Assembly (NCBI GenBank): GCA_902803155.1
Contig: CADCOU010000211.1
Span: 1-10,196 of the forward strand
Reading direction: 5' to 3'
DNA length: 10,196 bases
From: an uncultured Lachnospiraceae bacterium
GTDB taxonomy: Bacteria; Bacillota; Clostridia; Lachnospirales; Lachnospiraceae
The position numbers and the translations under genes are program-made. Of the stretch, positions 8,101 to 10,196 are shown one piece after another. A model generated the notes under the pieces. That model did not search any database, had not been told where the DNA came from, and saw only the letters and a list, made by a program, of their open reading frames with translations. Positions within the stretch are counted from its first letter, which is position 1, and every line of letters starts with the position of its first letter.

Positions 8101-8447
8101 TCAATGCCGCCTGAGATCCACGGTCCCGCCAGTCCGACCAGTGCAGGCTTGATCACACGGTTGTAATACACAAAATCATAATCGTTTGTCTTATCCAGCG
8201 CACGCTGGATGCGGCCGCCGAGTTCCGGCAGGATCATGACCTTAAGATAGTCATTCTCCAGCCAGACAGCATGCCAGATCTTATCCGTCCTGGTGAAGCT
8301 GATATCTTCGGTGGTGGGATACGGATACAGTTTTCCGCTTGATCCCTGATACACGCGTTTCTCGAGAAACATCGGATTCTTGTCTGCCTTTCCCACTTCA
8401 TAAGTAGGGATCGTCACTTCCTCTTCCCAGATTCTCACTTCACTCAT
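5133..8447 (-). CDS. DUF5107 domain and TPR-array protein (1104 aa)
   Basis: Large protein of unknown function. Residues about 15-345 form a DUF5107 domain, a beta-rich module thought related to galactose-mutarotase-like carbohydrate-binding folds. Visible landmarks are LPELGGR (73-79), GPWISGGIEFNWPQHHRPTT (108-127) and LLHVADHHVSPGKKQW (274-289). A beta-rich linker and a charged Pro/Lys/Glu stretch (about 437-460) lead into a TPR array, with clear repeats near 498-524, 535-563, 571-599, 603-634, 758-788, 792-823, 948-979 and 1056-1086. A CAKC pair lies at 710-713. No signal peptide or membrane helix is seen, so it is probably cytoplasmic. The ATG at 8447 is chosen because GGAG lies 6 nt upstream and MSEVRIWEE looks like a family N-terminus; an in-frame ATG at 8477 would add 10 residues. 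It is divergent from an AraC regulator and probably cotranscribed with the AllA-like cupin. A sugar-related role is inference. Confidence 0.93.
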   Translation of the reverse strand: MSEVRIWEEEVTIPTYEVGKADKNPMFLEKRVYQGSSGKLYPYPTTEDISFTRTDKIWHAVWLENDYLKVMILPELGGRIQRALDKTNDYDFVYYNRVIKPALVGLAGPWISGGIEFNWPQHHRPTTYMPVDHLITEHEDGSKTLLCNDIDQMYGTKGIVSFTLYPDRAYIEIRGQLYNRTNLPQTFLWWANPAVSVNDNTQSVFPADVHFVMDHGKRDVSRFPIARGVYYKHDYSEGVDISRYRNIPVPTSYMAEKSSYDFVGGYDYGVEAGLLHVADHHVSPGKKQWTWGCGDFGKAWDRNLTDEDGPYIELMCGVFTDNQPDFSWLKPFEEKTFTQYFMPYKKVGQVKNATTDAAVNLELMHDGSAHIIAYATAPHSAAAVELYVKGEKVFSQETELSPVKTWEGTVPVDAAKETDLRVVVRDGDRVLVEYQPIEEGIPEMAKPAEKAKKPEEILTNEELLLTAEHIEQYRHATFLPDPYYLEALKRDPGDMRVNNAYGLLLMRRGNFEAAVPYFEASIKRSTMMTPNPYNSEAMYNLGVCLLYLGREDEAYDRFYKACWSNEMQEMSFYYLSAIAMKRGDYASALDFVEKSLVKNAHNIKARGMKASALRKLGREEEALKQVGENLKVDPFDYVSRYVRYEITEDSADLEEMQSLMRGFAGNYLAAARDFLESGLPKEALGMLDLYDGEHPLVDYYRGYAIRKGTCAKCRSDAADAYRKAEKDDSLYCFPNKLEDINVLQDAINVLAGEGESAAKASYYLGCLFYDRLQYEKAMKLWEASADADGSFPTVHRNLALVYYNKMNRPDDAVREMEKAFSLEESDARVFLELDQLYKKLDVPVAKRLEGFQAHSNLPLRRDDLLVEELTLMNTDGQFRTVYDTIMSHHFRPWEGGEGKVPAQYKTSLMQMAVRDLKAGDAEAAKEKLEKALLYPENLGEGRLEGTKDNHIWYWLGRAYEVLGKEDDAKSAYENAELGEDEPAGVMYYYDQPADMILFKGLAKQKLGKTREACACFNKLMDYGERHVNDKVEYDYFAVSMPDFLIFETDMTKKNTAHCWYLMGLSALGSGDLKEAEKRFGKALDYEYDHQNATLYRKMIEEGLF

Positions 8448-8470
8448 AGCATTCTCCATCTCCAGGGCAA

Positions 8471-8499
8471 ATGACATATGCCCTACTTTCCTGTATACT
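8471..8499 (+). promoter_or_regulatory. Predicted promoter of the AraC-family gene
   Basis: ATGACA (8471-8476, 5 of 6 to the -35 consensus), a 17-bp spacer, and TATACT (8494-8499, 5 of 6 to the -10 consensus). The start is predicted near 8506, giving a leader of about 110 nt before the ATG at 8618. The -35 box overlaps the alternative upstream start codon (8477-8475) of the divergent DUF5107 gene, which mildly favours the inner start at 8447. Confidence 0.55.
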
Positions 8500-8549
8500 C
8501 AGGATGTAATCACGGTCGGAAGCATACCTTGCTGCCGGCCCGGATTCTG

Positions 8550-8565
8550 TTCAGTTTTTCAGTTT
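8550..8565. repeat. Tandem TTCAGTTT repeat in the divergent control region
   Basis: Two perfect adjacent copies of TTCAGTTT lie in the leader of the AraC-family gene, midway between the divergent genes. A CCGG...TTCAG pattern occurs around 8540-8554 and again around 8587-8600. AraC proteins usually bind direct repeats, so this is a candidate operator region. An 8-bp period is shorter than one helical turn, so the assignment is weak. Confidence 0.35.
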
Positions 8566-8617
8566 CACTCCGGCATCGAATACGCACCGGCTGCATTCAG
8601 AGAACCAGGAGGACAGC

Positions 8618-9481
8618 ATGCACTCTTCCGAGAAACATGTCACACCCGATTCGGATTACTACGTGTACGAGCCAAGTTCACTCGCACGCGACGTCTATCT
8701 CTATCCGCTCTCTTCCGGTCATTTCCGCTATACTGCAGGATACCGGAATCAGAGGAGGAGTTTTGACTCTTTCGAATTGTTCTATGTCGAGGAGGGATCC
8801 GTTGAACTGAAGAATCACTCCAGGACACTTACTGCTGCCGCAGGACAGTTCGTCCTGCTGGACTGCTACAGTCCGCACAGCTATTACAGCCCGGATGGAT
8901 GGGCCTGTTACTGGCTTCACTTTGACGGTCAGGTCGCAAGAGCCTTCTACCGCCGTATCATGGAAGCATGCGGCAGTTTTCTGTTTGATCTGGATCAGTA
9001 CTCACCGGCATTTCAGCACCTGATGGGGATCTATGAGATCTTCCGCCGTTCGCGTCCCGTCGACGAAGCGGGGATCTCTTCCCAGATCACTTCGATCCTG
9101 AACGCGATCCTGTCCTCAGCGCCGCAGGTTCAGAAGGAGATTCCCGCAAGGGAAGCGGTCGCTTCTTCTGTCGCGTACATAAACGAACATTTCCGGTATC
9201 CGATCACTCTTCAGGAACTGGCGGATCACGCTGCGATCAGCCCGTTCTATTTCACCAGGGTATTCCGTCAGGAGACCGGGGTCACACCTCACCAGTACAT
9301 CATCAATACCCGTCTCTCTAACGCGAAGTTCCTTCTCAGGACTACCGACTCTTCCGTCAAGGACATAGCGATCCGGACAGGCTGGGGATCCGAGAGCACC
9401 TTCTGTTCTTCGTTCCGGAAGAATACCGGGGCGACCCCTTCCGAATACCGCAGGAGCACTCTCTATAAAGGTGATACCTGA
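8618..9481 (+). CDS. AraC-family transcriptional regulator (287 aa)
   Basis: Cytoplasmic DNA-binding regulator with the usual two-part layout. Residues about 25-110 form an AraC-type cupin effector domain, with FELFYVEEGSVEL at 52-64, a GQFVLLDCYSPHSYY strand pair at 76-90, and YWLHFDG at 98-104. The C-terminal part (about 180-280) holds two helix-turn-helix motifs, LQELADHAAISPFYFTRVFR at 198-217 and VKDIAIRTGWGSESTFCSSF at 247-266. The family C-terminal signature GATPSEYRR is at 271-279. AGGAGG (8607-8612) lies 5 nt before the ATG. It has its own predicted promoter and an intrinsic terminator, and is divergent from the DUF5107-TPR gene, which it most likely controls. The effector domain is of the kind that often binds sugars; the ligand cannot be read from the sequence. 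Confidence 0.95.
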   Translation: MHSSEKHVTPDSDYYVYEPSSLARDVYLYPLSSGHFRYTAGYRNQRRSFDSFELFYVEEGSVELKNHSRTLTAAAGQFVLLDCYSPHSYYSPDGWACYWLHFDGQVARAFYRRIMEACGSFLFDLDQYSPAFQHLMGIYEIFRRSRPVDEAGISSQITSILNAILSSAPQVQKEIPAREAVASSVAYINEHFRYPITLQELADHAAISPFYFTRVFRQETGVTPHQYIINTRLSNAKFLLRTTDSSVKDIAIRTGWGSESTFCSSFRKNTGATPSEYRRSTLYKGDT

Positions 9482-9550
9482 TCTGCTCTGTCAGTTTTCT
9501 GACCTTCTTTATCGTCTTTCTTTACTTTTTACCGGTCATTCAGACAGCAT

Positions 9551-9594
9551 GAGACTGCCGCCAAGAGAGAAACCCTTAAGCGGCAGTCTCTTTT
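9551..9594 (+). terminator. Intrinsic terminator of the AraC-family gene
   Basis: A perfect 11-bp stem, GAGACTGCCGC (9551-9561) pairing with 9580-9590, with an 18-nt loop, is followed by TTTT (9591-9594). It lies about 70 bp after the stop of the AraC-family gene. No matching T run exists on the minus strand, so it serves the plus-strand gene. Confidence 0.85.
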
Positions 9595-9683
9595 CATTCA
9601 CTGAACATATCCTGTTTTGCCCATCCGGAACTGTCTCCGGACTACTCAGGTTTCAGATCATGCTGTCAGAGCATGGCATGCGG

Positions 9684-10196
9684 TCACTCTGCAGGCTCAG
9701 CATCCTTGCCCATGACTTCCTTGTAGTTCTCAGGAGTTACGATCGTAGCCGGAACTGCAGTCTCCATGGTCGGTTCCTGACCGGAGAGGATCTGCTCCAG
9801 AACGATGACAGTTCCTTCACCTACCTGCAGGGAAGAGAAGTATGCAGCAGCCTTCATGCAGGTTCCGTCTGCTCCCTTGTTGTTCCACTCATCCTTCGCC
9901 ATGTATCCGCCAAGGCCGACGACACATGCGTTCGCATCCAGTCCTGCGTCTTCCAGAGCGCGGCATGCACCGATCGTTCCTTCTTCGTTCGCACCGGTCA
10001 CAAGCCAGGTCGTGATCTGCGGATTCGCAGTGAAGATTGCAGCAGATGCAGTGTTGCCCTTCTCAGTGGTTCCGTCGTAGTCAGCTGTGAAGATTCTGTC
10101 TTCCGGGAAATCCGGGCACAGCTCATGCCACTTGTCCAGTTCGCCTTCCGCACGCGGTACGCAGCTGGAGACAGTATCCATGGTCATGATCAGGAG
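9684..10196 (-). CDS. Sugar ABC transporter substrate-binding protein, AraF-like (C-terminal part)
   Basis: The C-terminal 170 residues of a periplasmic-binding-protein type I domain; the gene runs off the right edge, so the lipoprotein signal and N-terminal lobe are not visible. The frame stays open to 10196 (Leu-Leu-Ile before the first internal Met). It aligns by eye with Escherichia coli L-arabinose-binding protein AraF: an Arg in a 'SSCVPRAEGELD' helix start (codon 10154-10152), NPQITTWLVTGANEEGTIGACRALEDAG with the hinge-side Asn at 9989-9987, and a C-terminal VPATIVTPENYKEV strand. The AraF-like Asn of the 'GING' loop appears to be Tyr here (9905-9903). As in Gram-positives it would be a cell-surface lipoprotein. 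It probably feeds an ABC importer encoded nearby outside the window. The exact sugar is unknown. No clear terminator follows. Confidence 0.88.
   Translation of the reverse strand, partial: LLIMTMDTVSSCVPRAEGELDKWHELCPDFPEDRIFTADYDGTTEKGNTASAAIFTANPQITTWLVTGANEEGTIGACRALEDAGLDANACVVGLGGYMAKDEWNNKGADGTCMKAAAYFSSLQVGEGTVIVLEQILSGQEPTMETAVPATIVTPENYKEVMGKDAEPAE

Noticed and set aside
9493..9531. Pyrimidine-rich tract after the AraC-family gene
   Set aside because: It has no repeat unit or stem and precedes the true terminator at 9551. It looks like ordinary low-complexity intergenic sequence.
9624..9675. Two small hairpins (TCCGGA-N6-TCCGGA at 9624-9641; CATGCT-N5-AGCATG at 9659-9675) as terminators of the sugar-binding protein gene
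   Set aside because: Stems are only 6 bp and no T run follows on the minus strand.

Overview
The window looks like a chromosomal segment of a moderately GC-rich Bacillota, most likely a gut-type Clostridia such as Lachnospiraceae. This is inferred from the order tmcAL / pta-ackA / yceD-rpmF, strong AGGAGG-type ribosome binding sites, near-consensus sigma-A promoters, a Cys-rich DUF177 protein, and the very large DUF5107-TPR protein. No tRNA, rRNA, CRISPR array, insertion sequence or phage gene was seen. No gene-free stretch exceeds 300 bases.

Left part (1-4556), core metabolism and translation. From right to left, tmcAL (tRNA-Met cytidine acetate ligase, + strand) is divergent from a two-gene pta-ackA operon (acetyl-CoA to acetyl phosphate to acetate plus ATP, - strand). 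That operon has a clear promoter in a leader rich in inverted repeats, and an intrinsic terminator after ackA. Beyond the terminator, yceD (DUF177) and the first three codons of rpmF (ribosomal protein L32) form a second - strand operon. It is driven by a perfect TTGACA-N17-TATAAT promoter with a 21-bp-period direct repeat just upstream.

Right part (4639-10196), an accessory and probably carbohydrate-related locus. A 1104-residue protein with an N-terminal DUF5107 domain and a long TPR array is followed on the same strand by a small AllA-like cupin. An AraC-family regulator is divergent from them, with its own promoter and terminator. At the right edge lies the C-terminal part of an AraF-like periplasmic-type sugar-binding protein, on the - strand. 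The simplest reading is a sugar-responsive locus: the AraC protein senses a sugar, the binding protein captures one, and the DUF5107-TPR protein and cupin do something not yet defined with a carbohydrate. That functional link is inference from gene neighbourhood and domain type only.

The best candidate for undescribed biology is the DUF5107-TPR / AllA-like cupin pair under a divergent AraC regulator. The rest is well-known housekeeping genes with some regulatory detail worth checking.
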